Source: Azonexus sp. (GTDB taxonomy: Bacteria; Pseudomonadota; Gammaproteobacteria; Burkholderiales; Rhodocyclaceae). From it: 44,472 bases of DNA. The stretch covers positions 1-44,472 of the forward strand of contig NZ_JAKLLH010000032.1 of the NCBI RefSeq assembly GCF_023150235.1, given 5' to 3'. The notes under the pieces were generated by a model. The model was not told the origin of the DNA, searched no databases, and was given only the letters and a program-made list of their open reading frames with translations. Shown here piece after piece: positions 31,728 through 44,360 of the stretch (the stretch's first letter is position 1; each line of letters starts with the position of its first letter). A program made the translations under genes and the position numbers.

Positions 31728-31755
31728 AAAAAACCACGGTCGACCGTGGTTTTTT
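31728..31755. repeat. Perfect 28-bp GGTCGACCGTG palindrome
   Basis: AAAAAACCACGGTC followed at once by its exact reverse complement, ending in TTTTTT. It is the longest copy of the repeat family and directly follows the terminator at 31698-31727, facing the leftward hemerythrin gene, whose transcript it could terminate. Confidence 0.85.
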
Positions 31756-31808
31756 GCCTTTTTGTCACCGATTCGTCGCCCTGGCGGCGACAACCTTCAG
31801 CGGCCCGC

Positions 31809-32180
31809 CTACAGCGCGCCCCAGCCGGCTTCGAGCGCGGGGAAGAGCTCGCGCTCCTCGAAATGGACGTGGGCACGTAACAATTCGCCCAGACGATGCA
31901 GGCTATCGACGTCATCCGGCGCCTCGAGCAAGGCGCTCAGGGCCAAATGCTCGCACAGCAGCCGCTCGCGCAGCAGGCTTTCCCCGCGGGCGGCCAGCTC
32001 GGCCAGCAATTCCTCTTCCTCGGCACGAAAGTGGCGCAGGAGATCGTCGCGTACGGCAAGTATCTGTCGGTGAACCTCGTCCAGCGAAGCTACGTCGCCG
32101 ACGGCGCTGGCATGCCTGGCCAGGCGCAGGGCCAGATGATGCTCGCGTGAGAAGTGGATGAGACGGGAATGACGGCGCAT
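31809..32180 (-). CDS. Hemerythrin HHE-domain protein
   Basis: 123 residues, a four-helix bundle with di-iron ligands in the HHE pattern: HFSREHHLAL, HFRAEEEELL, a central EH in LLCEHLAL, and HVHFEERELFP. Such cytosolic proteins bind oxygen or nitric oxide, or act in iron or redox handling; no partner domain is attached. Given nirS in the window a nitric-oxide role is possible but not shown. Divergent from the small unknown gene at 32345. Confidence 0.88.
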   Translation of the reverse strand: MRRHSRLIHFSREHHLALRLARHASAVGDVASLDEVHRQILAVRDDLLRHFRAEEEELLAELAARGESLLRERLLCEHLALSALLEAPDDVDSLHRLGELLRAHVHFEERELFPALEAGWGAL

Positions 32181-32344
32181 GGCGAGGGCAGGAGAAGGAA
32201 GATCAAGGTTCGCCGACTATAAAAAGCACTGGCCCGCACGTCAATTGCACCGTCGACGATTGCCGGCAGTGCTTATACTGGCCGGATATTCGGTCGGATG
32301 CTGCAACGATATCCACTCGCCGATCCACCACGAGGAGCATGAAA

Positions 32345-32686
32345 ATGAGCGGTTTCGAGAACTACGCGCGCGACACGGCGGAGATCGAGATGGAGATTGT
32401 ACGCAAGGGCATCGCCTTGGGAATCGACTGGAACGATGAACTGGCGATGCGGCAGCTGGCGTGCGAGGCGCTTGATTTCTCGCCGGCTGCGGCGCATCTA
32501 TCGGCCAGCGTGGCGCTGGATTACCGGCAGCTGGCCCGGATCGAGCTTTTCGGCCTTGCCGGCGTGATGCTCAAAACCATGGCCGAAAGCGCCGAGCAGG
32601 GACTGGAAACACACGGCGGCCCGGCATGGAAGGCTTTTTCGCATGCCCTGTGGGCCGAGGCCAGACAGCGTGGCCTGATAGCCTGA
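32345..32686 (+). CDS. Small helical protein of unknown function
   Basis: 113 residues. The ATG at 32345 is preferred over one at 32339 because CGAGGAG ends at 32337 and would be too close to the earlier codon. Sequence is mostly helix-forming and acidic, with an Ala-rich hydrophobic centre (LFGLAGVMLKTMAESAE) but no clear membrane segment or signal peptide. I recognise no family. It is divergent from the hemerythrin gene with a 164-base gap and convergent with the hybrid kinase gene. Composition resembles its core neighbours, so it is probably a real resident gene. Confidence 0.65.
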   Translation: MSGFENYARDTAEIEMEIVRKGIALGIDWNDELAMRQLACEALDFSPAAAHLSASVALDYRQLARIELFGLAGVMLKTMAESAEQGLETHGGPAWKAFSHALWAEARQRGLIA

Positions 32687-32695
32687 CACCGGCGC

Positions 32696-34597
32696 TCAGC
32701 AACGCAGGAAACGCTCGACGATCCGGTTGAACTCATCGAGACCGAAGGGCTTGGTGAGGTAGGCGTCGAAGCCGGCCGCCAGGGCCTTGTCGATGTCGTG
32801 GGGTGCGGCATTGGCACTGACTGCCACCACCGGCAGATAATCGGCACCGTATTGCGCGCGTAATTCGCCGAGAACGCTGAAGCCATCGCGATCCGGCAGA
32901 TTGAGGTCGAGAAGAAGCAGGTCGGGACGCCGGCGGGCAATCGCGGCCAGACCCTGCGCGGCGTCGACGGCCATCTCAAGCTGCGTGCCGGGACGAGGTG
33001 CCAGGATTTTTTGCACCAGTTTGCGGTTGGCCGGATTGTCTTCGATGTAGAGAATGCGTTGCCGTGGCCGGGAAACAAGCGCATCGCGGTGGCTTTTTTC
33101 GTTTTCCGGGGAGTCGACCGTGGCAGACGGCAAGGTAAACCAGAAAGTGCTGCCCTGCCCCGGCAGGCTCTCGACCCCGACCTGCCCGCCCATCGCCTCG
33201 CTCAGGCGCTTGACCAGCGCCAGGCCGATACCGCTCCCCTCGATGCCTTCATAGGCCGACTCCAGTCGCTCGAAGGGCTTGAACAGCCGTTCGGCGGTCT
33301 GGGCAGGTATTCCTCTGCCGCTGTCTTCGACGGCAATGCGCCAGAAATCGTCCCGGCGCTCGGCAAAAACCCGGATATGCCCATCGTCGCGGTTGTACTT
33401 GATCGCGTTCGAGAGAAGGTTGAGCAAAATCTGTTGCAGACGGAAGGGATCGGCGCGTACCGCCGCGCCGGCCGGCAGATCAAGCTCGAAACGCAATCTG
33501 CGCTTTTCGGCGAGGAAGCGCAGCTGGGTGTGGCTTTTTTCGACCTGCGGCCGCAGGAGCACCTTGTCGATAGCCAGTTCGAGGTGGCCGTCCTCGATCC
33601 GGCTGAGATCGAGGATTTCATCGACCTGCTCCTGCAGATGGCGCCCGGCACGCTCGATTTCCTCGATTTGATCGCGCTGTTGCGGGCTCAGCATTTCACT
33701 GCCGCGCGCGGCGGCAAGCAATTGGGAAAACCCGATGATCACATTCAGCGGCGTGCGCAGTTCGTGACTCATGCGCGAAAGAAAATCGGTCTTGGCGGTA
33801 CTGGCCCGCTCGGCCTCGTCCTTTGCCGCCTGCAGCTCTCCGGTCCGCTCCCGCACCCGCAGCTCAAGCCGCTGCTGCTCGCGGTGCAGGGCATCGTCCC
33901 GGCTCTGCACCTCCTGCAGCATGCGGTTGAAATCGTCGACCAGCATTCCGATTTCATCTTCGCTGCTCTTGTCCGCCCGCCGGCGATAATCGCCGGTAAG
34001 CGAAATCTGGTGGCTGACGTAGGCCAGCCGGAGCAAGGGGCGAATGATCGTTGCCCGCAATTGCGCGCCAAAATAAAGCACTACCGAAGCCAGGGCCATG
34101 ATCGCCAGCAACAGGTTCATCGCCACCTGTTCCAGCGTCCGCACCCAGATGCCGGTCAGCCGGACATCGATCTCGACCAGTCCGGCAGGGCGCTCGCCCT
34201 TTTCGGGAATGGGGGCAGCGAGCGTCACCCGCTGCATCAGCGGCAAATGCGCGACCAGGGCCGCGAAGGCGCCCACCTCGTCGTCACGAAGATATTCCTG
34301 GCGGGCAAACAGTTGTTGCTCGCGATCCAGGAGGCGACTTTCGACAATACTGTCGATCTCCTGCAGGGCGACCAGGGTCTGCCGCGCGCCATCGCTGTCG
34401 CCGAAAGAGAGCGCCGCCCGGCAATTCTCGCCGCTGACCCGGGCCAGCCCCAGTATCTGCCGCTCGAGATCGCGATAAGCGGTCACCCCGCCGTAAATCC
34501 CGAGCAGCAGGGAAATGAGCAGCGTCGCGATACCGATATGGACGGTCAGCAGGTAGCTCAGCTTGCTGCTGATCGGTAATTTGCGCCAGTCGATCAT
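32696..34597 (-). CDS. Membrane hybrid histidine kinase, CHASE8 type
   Basis: 633 residues. Membrane segment 15-40, periplasmic CHASE8-like sensor ([25 protein letters not shown]), second membrane segment 156-180, HAMP, coiled coil, HisKA with [12 protein letters not shown] (His278), HATPase ([31 protein letters not shown]) and a C-terminal receiver ([25 protein letters not shown] with the phosphate-accepting Asp, KPFG). No output domain beyond the receiver, so a partner is needed. The ATG overlaps the yfiR-like stop by four bases. Third gene of the TonB receptor-YfiR-kinase operon, a likely envelope-to-cytoplasm signal route. Confidence 0.93.
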   Translation of the reverse strand: MIDWRKLPISSKLSYLLTVHIGIATLLISLLLGIYGGVTAYRDLERQILGLARVSGENCRAALSFGDSDGARQTLVALQEIDSIVESRLLDREQQLFARQEYLRDDEVGAFAALVAHLPLMQRVTLAAPIPEKGERPAGLVEIDVRLTGIWVRTLEQVAMNLLLAIMALASVVLYFGAQLRATIIRPLLRLAYVSHQISLTGDYRRRADKSSEDEIGMLVDDFNRMLQEVQSRDDALHREQQRLELRVRERTGELQAAKDEAERASTAKTDFLSRMSHELRTPLNVIIGFSQLLAAARGSEMLSPQQRDQIEEIERAGRHLQEQVDEILDLSRIEDGHLELAIDKVLLRPQVEKSHTQLRFLAEKRRLRFELDLPAGAAVRADPFRLQQILLNLLSNAIKYNRDDGHIRVFAERRDDFWRIAVEDSGRGIPAQTAERLFKPFERLESAYEGIEGSGIGLALVKRLSEAMGGQVGVESLPGQGSTFWFTLPSATVDSPENEKSHRDALVSRPRQRILYIEDNPANRKLVQKILAPRPGTQLEMAVDAAQGLAAIARRRPDLLLLDLNLPDRDGFSVLGELRAQYGADYLPVVAVSANAAPHDIDKALAAGFDAYLTKPFGLDEFNRIVERFLRC

Positions 34598-35121
34598 GGT
34601 CGGACCCTCGTTGCCAGCTTCAGCATCTGGCTGCTCAGCTTCAGCCCGGCCCGCTGGGCAGCCCCCAGGTTGATCTCGAACTGCAAGCGGCGTTCATCTT
34701 CGCGCAATTCAATATGTCCGCCCAACAGGGCGAAACCGGGAATATCGCCGACGGTGAGCACCGGCAGGCCAACCAGGCTGCGCACGGCCTGCGCTGCGCG
34801 TTCGCCGTCCTCCTGCGCGATGAAGAGCAAATCGCAGTGGCGCCAGCTGCTGCTGCCGGCCTGCAGCCTGACCTCGAGCTGGCGCTCGCCGATACGCCGC
34901 CCGTGCAGCAGGGCCAGCTGACCATCCAGGGCATTCCGGCCCAGGGCGCAAACCACCAGTTGCGGACCATCCTCGGACGGCCATTCGGTGTACTTGGCAA
35001 AGTTGTAGACGAAGCCGGCCTTCAGGCTGTTTTCGCTGGCCTGGTCGGCCCGTGGCGCCACGGCGGGCAGCAGGAAGAGAAAGGTGGCCAGTACCGGGAG
35101 GAAGGGACGGAAAACAGGCAT
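34594..35121 (-). CDS. YfiR-family (DUF4154) periplasmic protein
   Basis: 175 residues from the ATG at 35121. Signal peptide MPVFRPFLPVLATFLFLLPAVAPRA, then the YfiR hallmarks: NSLKAGFVYNFAKYTEWP near the mature N terminus, CALGRN, HCDLLFIA, VLTVGDIPGF and the C-terminal LSSQMLKLA. In Pseudomonas YfiR is a periplasmic inhibitor of the diguanylate cyclase YfiN; here the gene is coupled to a hybrid kinase instead (four-base overlap) and begins one base after the TonB receptor stop. It probably relays a periplasmic signal between these two. Confidence 0.9.
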   Translation of the reverse strand: MPVFRPFLPVLATFLFLLPAVAPRADQASENSLKAGFVYNFAKYTEWPSEDGPQLVVCALGRNALDGQLALLHGRRIGERQLEVRLQAGSSSWRHCDLLFIAQEDGERAAQAVRSLVGLPVLTVGDIPGFALLGGHIELREDERRLQFEINLGAAQRAGLKLSSQMLKLATRVRP

Positions 35122-35122
35122 C

Positions 35123-37138
35123 TCAGAAGCCAAGGCCGAGGGTGAAGAAGAGCGTTCTCCCATCCTGGCGGATGCGATCGAGCGGAGCGTTCGGCAAACC
35201 GGCCGGATCGTCGTGGCGGCGGTCAAAAAGATTGTGGATGCTCAGCGACCAGTCAAGCCGCGGCTGCAGGCGACCGGAGAGGGTCAGGCGAGCGAGCCAG
35301 GCACCGCCGACACGGGTGCCGGCATAGGTCAGGCGCGGGCCGACATACTGCAGGCCGACCCCGGCGTGAATGCCGCTGTGGTGGATCGGCTGACGCCAGT
35401 TGAGCTTGAACAGGTGGCGCGGTGAGTTTTCCGGCGTGCCGTGTTCGCGGTAGGTACTACGCTGCAGGGTGTAGGCCGTATCGAAGCGGCCATCGGCCAA
35501 TGTCCGCTCATGGCGCAGTTCCAGGCCCTGGGTCAGCAGGCGCTGGCCGTTTTCCAGACGGTAAACGTCGTCCGGCGTACCGCGCACGCCGTCCTCGCCC
35601 GCATCTTGATAAACATTGCCGACCAGGGCGTCGACACGGTTCTCGAACAAGGTGGCTAGCCAGCGCTGGCGGCTGTCCGGACGATGCTCGATCTGCGCCT
35701 CCAGACTACGGATGGTTTCGGGGCGCAGGGCGGGATTGGGCCGCAGATTGTCGCCAATGTCGTAATACAGCTCGGAGACGTTGGGCGTGCGGAAGGCGCT
35801 GCCGTAGAGCAGCTTCAGGGTCATGTCCGGACGCCAGGCATGAATCAGCCCGAGGCGAGGGTTGAAACGTTCCCGCCCGTGGGTCGGACGGTCGTAGCGC
35901 AGGCCGAGGTCCAGGGTCAGGCCGCCGCCGAGCGCGATTTCATCGTGCAGATAGATGGCCCACGCCCGATCGCTGCGGCGGTCGTCGAGATAGGTTTCTC
36001 CCCCGACATCGGCGTTGTGCTGCCAGCGAGTCGGGCTGCGGCGATATTCGCCGCCGATCAGCCATTGGTGGCGATTGCCACGCGAGACGAACTTGAACTC
36101 TCCAGCCTGCCAGCGCCCCTGCGCCAGATCGCGATTGATGTAGCGCCCCTCCGGGCTTGCATAAAGATAGTCGCCGCGATAATCGTATTGGCCGTGATCG
36201 ATCCTGGCCGAAAGCAGGCTGTCGGCATCAAGGCGACGGTTGTACTGCAAGGAGGCCAGGGTCTGGCGGTCGTCGGTGTGGTTGCGCGGATCGAAGAAGA
36301 CCTGGCGATAGGGGGCATTCGGAATCCCCTTGGTACGCTCGTTGCGGGCCAGTTGCAAGGTCCAGCTGCCAAAACCGAGCTTGGCGAAGAACTTGCCCGC
36401 TTCCTCGTAATCGCCCCGGCGTGCCGTGTCGGCGAATTCGGGGATGTACCAGTCCTGACCGCGGATATCGAGACGGGAGGCGGAAAGAACGACATCCAGG
36501 CCATTGTCCAGCAACTTGCCGTAGCTGATCGTCTGCTTCTGCGCCCGCTGGCTACCAGCGCCCAGGGTCAGGCGGCTACCGTCGATCTGGCGACCGGTCC
36601 TGGTGACGACATTGACCACACCGAAGAAGGCATTGTTGCCGTAGAACATTGCCGCGGCCGGCCCGGCGACGTATTCCACGCGCTCGACCAGTTCCAGGTC
36701 GACGATGAAATCGTTGCCGATATAGGCGCCGTCATAGACGTTTTCATTGATCCGATGACCGTCGACGAGGAACAGGACACGGCTGTTCCAGTCGCCGACG
36801 ATCCCGACGCCGCGATTTCCGAGGTAGCTGTAATTGCGGTCGTTGGTCACGTAAAGACCGGGCAGGGTCTGCAAAAGCTCGGCGAGATTGCGATAGCCGT
36901 GGCGCCGGATATCTTCGGCATCGACAATCTGCGCCGATGAAGCCGCCCCACTCAGCTTGCGTACATATTTCTCGACGCTGGCAATCTCGACATCGAGCAG
37001 CAATTCCAGCGACAAAGCTCGCGCTTCTTCGTCGGACAGGGTGCGCGCCACGCCCTGGCTGGCGCATGAAGCGAGTAGCGCACCGCAAAGCAAGCGCCGC
37101 AAACGCCGGAATGGCCGACAAGCGGGAGAGAGTGGCAT
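35123..37138 (-). CDS. TonB-dependent-type outer-membrane receptor
   Basis: 671 residues from the ATG at 37138, chosen because it opens a signal peptide (FRRLRRLLCGALLASCASQGVA); open frame continues 25 codons upstream. Plug domain about 60-175 (IVDAEDIRRHGYRNLAELLQTLPGLYV, RNYSYLGNRGVGIVGDWNSRVLFLVDGHRINENVYDG, VERVEYVAGPAAAMFYGNNAFFGVVNVVTR), then a beta barrel ending in aromatic FFTLGLGF. The ligand is unknown and no clear TonB box is seen. It is translationally close-packed with the YfiR and kinase genes, so sensing rather than pure uptake is plausible. Confidence 0.9.
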   Translation of the reverse strand: MPLSPACRPFRRLRRLLCGALLASCASQGVARTLSDEEARALSLELLLDVEIASVEKYVRKLSGAASSAQIVDAEDIRRHGYRNLAELLQTLPGLYVTNDRNYSYLGNRGVGIVGDWNSRVLFLVDGHRINENVYDGAYIGNDFIVDLELVERVEYVAGPAAAMFYGNNAFFGVVNVVTRTGRQIDGSRLTLGAGSQRAQKQTISYGKLLDNGLDVVLSASRLDIRGQDWYIPEFADTARRGDYEEAGKFFAKLGFGSWTLQLARNERTKGIPNAPYRQVFFDPRNHTDDRQTLASLQYNRRLDADSLLSARIDHGQYDYRGDYLYASPEGRYINRDLAQGRWQAGEFKFVSRGNRHQWLIGGEYRRSPTRWQHNADVGGETYLDDRRSDRAWAIYLHDEIALGGGLTLDLGLRYDRPTHGRERFNPRLGLIHAWRPDMTLKLLYGSAFRTPNVSELYYDIGDNLRPNPALRPETIRSLEAQIEHRPDSRQRWLATLFENRVDALVGNVYQDAGEDGVRGTPDDVYRLENGQRLLTQGLELRHERTLADGRFDTAYTLQRSTYREHGTPENSPRHLFKLNWRQPIHHSGIHAGVGLQYVGPRLTYAGTRVGGAWLARLTLSGRLQPRLDWSLSIHNLFDRRHDDPAGLPNAPLDRIRQDGRTLFFTLGLGF

Positions 37139-37228
37139 GACGTGCTGACCTTTTGGAATTTTGGCCATTTTAGCCATTTCCAGCACATTCCCGCAGCCTC
37201 TCTCCGCCTGCATCCATCTCTACCCGCC

Positions 37229-40897
<3,669 letters not shown>

Positions 40898-40961
40898 GGC
40901 GATGACCTCGGCAAGAGAACGGACCGGGAACGCGGGCGCCAGACAAAACAGAACGGCGTCG

Positions 40962-41050
40962 CAAACCGGCCGGTAAAAACAGGGTTTGCGAGCGCCGTTG
41001 ATCGTTGCCGAGCCTGGCCTGAAACAAGTCAGGTCGCAGCGCTCCTCGGC
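40962..41050 (-). ncRNA. SAH riboswitch upstream of metH
   Basis: On the minus strand CCGAGGAGCGCTGCGACC is followed by a variable stem, AGGCTCGGCAACG and AACGGCGCTC, which are the conserved helices and pseudoknot partner of the S-adenosylhomocysteine riboswitch (CCGAGG pairs with the GGCTCGG region; GAGCGC with GGCGCTC). Immediately after, CGCAAACC and GGTTTGCG can form a further hairpin around 40962-40990, a possible expression platform. High SAH turning on metH fits the known role of this class. Confidence 0.9.
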
Positions 41051-41447
41051 AGAGTCGCGCAGTTTACCGCCTCGGCCCCCGCCTTGCCAAGCTTCAACTG
41101 CTTGTTTTTGTGTGAAAGTTGCGGGTTGACCGTGAATTTCGGGCTGGCTGGGGAGGCTTGGCGGAGTGGGCCTGGTCAGCGGGTTTCAGCTGTGTCGGTG
41201 CTGAAAAATATGGCATTTTCCCGAATAGCATCAGTACAATGGCAAGTTGTCTGGTTTCGGCCCCTGTTCCACATGCTGCAGCAATGCCTTTTTCGTCAAA
41301 GCACGCGGCTGGCAAGGCTTGTGGCTTGTCCTGTGGTCCAGCTTGTTGGACAGTTTTGTTATCTATTTCTAGCTAGCCTTTTATGCCCGGAATTATGTAG
41401 CAGATGCACAAACCAAAGACCACACAAAAAACAGGGTCAAAGTGTTG
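41051..41447. other. Intergenic boundary region, core to AT-rich island
   Basis: About 400 bases between the riboswitch and the restriction-modification gene. Composition falls from GC-rich to AT-richer near 41200. A partial GGTTGACCGTGAA repeat copy lies at 41124-41138. The metH promoter must lie in the first part, but I cannot place it. Short open frames on both strands (41094-41376) have no codon or domain support. No tRNA, attachment site or insertion sequence is visible. Confidence 0.5.
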
Positions 41448-43814
41448 CTATTGCGCCATCGCCGCTACATCGGCCAGGTAGGGCTGTAAGGATTGTTCGG
41501 TAATCGTCTTCCACTGTACCGCCCGGGTTGTGGCCCATGCCTCCAAGCTAGGTGAAACATCAAAGCGATACTCCGCAATGCGCGATGGTGTCAGTTTGCG
41601 GCCGTAAGAGAAACGCCACTTTTCAAGCCGGATAATTGCTGCAGCTATAAATAGCATTGCCTCTGATATGCTTTTCTCCTTCTTCGGCAGAAGGATTAGG
41701 CAGTCATCATTCACTCCGCATGGTTCCGTCTGAACGAAGGACTCTCCAATGCTCCCTGTCTGGGCAACAGTAACAAATGCAGGCTTGATCAACGTTTTGA
41801 AGGTTAGCCAGCCATAGGTTCCGTTGTATTGTTCGGTGGGGGAAATAATCAAGCTCTCCCCAGGCGGAATCCCATCGCGGCTATGAAGTTCCTTTTGACC
41901 ATAGAAAATATCGAAATACTCTCCGATGGTGCCGGGAATTGCAGGTAATTTCTTCGCGTTATCAAGGCGCTTCTTGCTCAAAAGATCCCGATAATTCTTG
42001 GGATTCAAATCGCCAGCCTCGACAAGCACCCTCTGCCTGACAATTTCATGGGCGTAGCGAGTATAGAATGACGCATGGCGTCGCATCAATTCGTCAATAG
42101 CCAGCTTTAGGTCGCCTTCTTCAATTCCGCCTGCAGGGATATAGGCTCCTGGGAACCACTCTGCTTGCGCAGCGACCACGGCCTTCCCGGCGAATCCTGG
42201 GATAACCTCTTTGTTAAGGACTGCAGCAACTGCAGCGTCTAGTTGGTTTTTGTCGTCTGATCGGGGAACGCGGACCCCTTTTTTCAATACAAGACCATCA
42301 TATTGAATGCGTACAAAGCTCGTGGCATTTGTCCTTGAGTGGGGAATCCCTTTTTCAATCAGCAAAACGCAAGTGGTTGCGCTTGCGAAGGGTTGGAATG
42401 TTTCATCTGGCAGTTCAATAACTGCTCGCAGGGTATTTTTCGCTAAAACCGATTGACGCCATGCCCCAAAATTTTTCTTTACCACCATGCTGGAAGGGAG
42501 AATAACAGCCAGTTTTCCTCGGGTATCTAGGGCTTCCAGCGCCTTCTCAACAAATTGCTGGGGCGGAACATCAGTCGCCTTGTGAGGAAATGGCGGGTTC
42601 ATCAAGGCGACGTTGCACTCTCCTGTCGGAAATTTGGATGCGTGGAACACATCCTCGTTAGCGATCCCTGATTTTCCATCTCCCCGCAGAATCATATTAG
42701 CTACGCATAGCGCGGCCGTTAGCGGTTCCGAGTCGTAACCCACGAGGTTGTGGCGGACCATTTCCACCACATCTTCGTACCTAGCATGTTCGACATCAAA
42801 GGCTCGCTGGATGACCGCCACCAAGAAGCCCCCTGTGCCACAAGCCGGATCAATAACCTTGTCCGTTTTGCTGACTTCACAAAGATCAACCATGAACCGC
42901 GTAATCTGGCGTGGCGTGAAATACTGGCCAATCGTGTTGCCACCCGTGTATCGGAAGAACGTTTCGTATAGCTGACCAAGATAGTCGTGGTCGAACACAG
43001 CAGTGACAACGTTAAGTTTTTCCAGGGTCGCCAATATTTCCCAGGAGGTAGCGGCTAATTTCTGATTAGCTTCGGGAAGTCGAAGAATTTTGCCTAACTC
43101 AGACTTTCCCGCTGTCGCAAATGCCTTTTGGCAGGCATCATTAATATCCCCCAGAATGTAATCTGGGTTTTTTCGAATATTTCCTTTGCTGTGCCACAAG
43201 GCTAACATCATTGCGCCGACAAATGCTGGGCGATATTCGTCCTTGATCGCAGCCTCGCGCAAAATTCTATTTATCAGGTCAGCCTTATCCGCCAAGACAG
43301 ACGGGCTAGGGATAATGGGCAACAGGTCAAGAAGGTCAGACAGCGATAGTAAATTTGCAACGTCGCCGGGAGTAGGAATCCAGGAAATTGGATGGTTGTT
43401 ATATGCAATGGTTTTCCACTGTCCATCTACGAGTTTGGCAACCTTGATTCCTACGGATGCCTGCTCTTGCCCAGCCACCCCTACAGCAATGGTGGAATGA
43501 CCAGCCTCATGGCAAGCAGAAGCATACCAAATCGCTTCATCAAGAGCCTTATCAAGATCCTCCAGCTTGGCCTTGGCTTCTATTACCAGCAGGGGCAACA
43601 AAGACGCTGGATTTACCAGTAGAAAATCAGGGTAGGCGTCGCCGGCCCCTGTCTTACTTTTCCCTTTAAATACTTCGCCTAAGGCTGGAAAGTTTTTGTA
43701 TTCGTTTTGCCGTATTAGCGACCCTTTGGGCACCCTCTCTGTCGCCCATCCTTGAATACGGAGCAAATCCAAGATGGTGTCTTCAGTACGAACTTCGGAA
43801 AGGTGCTTAGCCAT
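41448..43814 (-). CDS. Single-chain restriction-modification enzyme (nuclease-N6 methylase-specificity)
   Basis: 788 residues from the ATG at 43814 (AGGA upstream; a TTG six codons earlier is weaker). N-terminal PD-(D/E)xK nuclease like the HsdR N terminus: Asp63 in DAYPDFLLV and Glu79-Ala-Lys81 in LLVIEAKAK. Central N6-adenine methylase: SAM motif DPACGTGGF (322-330) and catalytic NPPF (406-409). The C-terminal third (about 620-788) resembles one HsdS target-recognition half. This order is that of type IIG-like or compact type I-like enzymes; no separate hsdR or hsdS gene lies in the window. AT-rich composition suggests transfer. It follows an XRE gene by 33 bases. Confidence 0.85.
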   Translation of the reverse strand: MAKHLSEVRTEDTILDLLRIQGWATERVPKGSLIRQNEYKNFPALGEVFKGKSKTGAGDAYPDFLLVNPASLLPLLVIEAKAKLEDLDKALDEAIWYASACHEAGHSTIAVGVAGQEQASVGIKVAKLVDGQWKTIAYNNHPISWIPTPGDVANLLSLSDLLDLLPIIPSPSVLADKADLINRILREAAIKDEYRPAFVGAMMLALWHSKGNIRKNPDYILGDINDACQKAFATAGKSELGKILRLPEANQKLAATSWEILATLEKLNVVTAVFDHDYLGQLYETFFRYTGGNTIGQYFTPRQITRFMVDLCEVSKTDKVIDPACGTGGFLVAVIQRAFDVEHARYEDVVEMVRHNLVGYDSEPLTAALCVANMILRGDGKSGIANEDVFHASKFPTGECNVALMNPPFPHKATDVPPQQFVEKALEALDTRGKLAVILPSSMVVKKNFGAWRQSVLAKNTLRAVIELPDETFQPFASATTCVLLIEKGIPHSRTNATSFVRIQYDGLVLKKGVRVPRSDDKNQLDAAVAAVLNKEVIPGFAGKAVVAAQAEWFPGAYIPAGGIEEGDLKLAIDELMRRHASFYTRYAHEIVRQRVLVEAGDLNPKNYRDLLSKKRLDNAKKLPAIPGTIGEYFDIFYGQKELHSRDGIPPGESLIISPTEQYNGTYGWLTFKTLIKPAFVTVAQTGSIGESFVQTEPCGVNDDCLILLPKKEKSISEAMLFIAAAIIRLEKWRFSYGRKLTPSRIAEYRFDVSPSLEAWATTRAVQWKTITEQSLQPYLADVAAMAQ

Positions 43815-43847
43815 AGATCCTGTCTTTTGCAATTCAGATGAAACTGT

Positions 43848-44138
43848 TTATTTGGGTAGCGGTAAATCGCCTTGCCTGCTCCCGCCAAACCGCCCCTTCA
43901 TTGCGCCGCCACGAGGTTTACTAGCAGCGTACTCAATGCGCCCCAGCGTAGCCCGGAAATCCACGCCAGCCTCGGCCATATCTCCCATGAGCGCAGCAAT
44001 GATGGCTAGGTGCGACGGCACCTCACCATCGGCAGCGTGATTGGTAATCGAGTTCGGTGTCTGCTTGATCAGCTCAGCAAAGTCCTTAACGGTCAGTCCC
44101 GCTTTTCCAACTTGCCGCCGAAATTCTTCGTAGGTCAT
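43848..44138 (-). CDS. XRE-type helix-turn-helix protein upstream of the R-M gene
   Basis: 96 residues. Helix-turn-helix about 2-50: MTYEEFRRQVGKAGLTVKDF followed by AELIKQTPNSITNHAADGEVP and SHLAIIAALMGDM. The C-terminal tail is Gly/Arg/Lys-rich (KPRGGAMKGRFGGSRQGD). It precedes the restriction-modification gene by 33 bases on the same strand, the position of a controller protein that times nuclease expression, though small XRE proteins also serve other defence loci. AT-rich like its neighbour. Confidence 0.75.
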   Translation of the reverse strand: MTYEEFRRQVGKAGLTVKDFAELIKQTPNSITNHAADGEVPSHLAIIAALMGDMAEAGVDFRATLGRIEYAASKPRGGAMKGRFGGSRQGDLPLPK

Positions 44139-44360
44139 AGATTAACTGTAGCACATACATGGTGAATCGCACAATTCAATATGCGCTTAACGCCACTAAT
44201 AATTTGTTAAACGAATCAAAAATTGATTGTCACATGAGCTTCTTGCAAAACGCTGTGGAGAAGGATGCTGCGCCGCACCATTCGCTGTTTTCAAGCGATT
44301 TTTTGCTGCCGGCGCATAGAGAACGGGTTCCGGATTAGTTCTACTTTGTCAGATTCGGCA

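Noticed and set aside
33112-33124. GTCGACCGTGG in the hybrid kinase gene, and similar partial matches in metH, purK, iorA and waaE
   Set aside because: Only the core or half of it is present without flanking similarity; chance matches in GC-rich coding DNA cannot be excluded.
41094-41376. Short open frames on both strands in the metH-R-M gap
   Set aside because: No ribosome site, domain or codon support; composition changes inside them.
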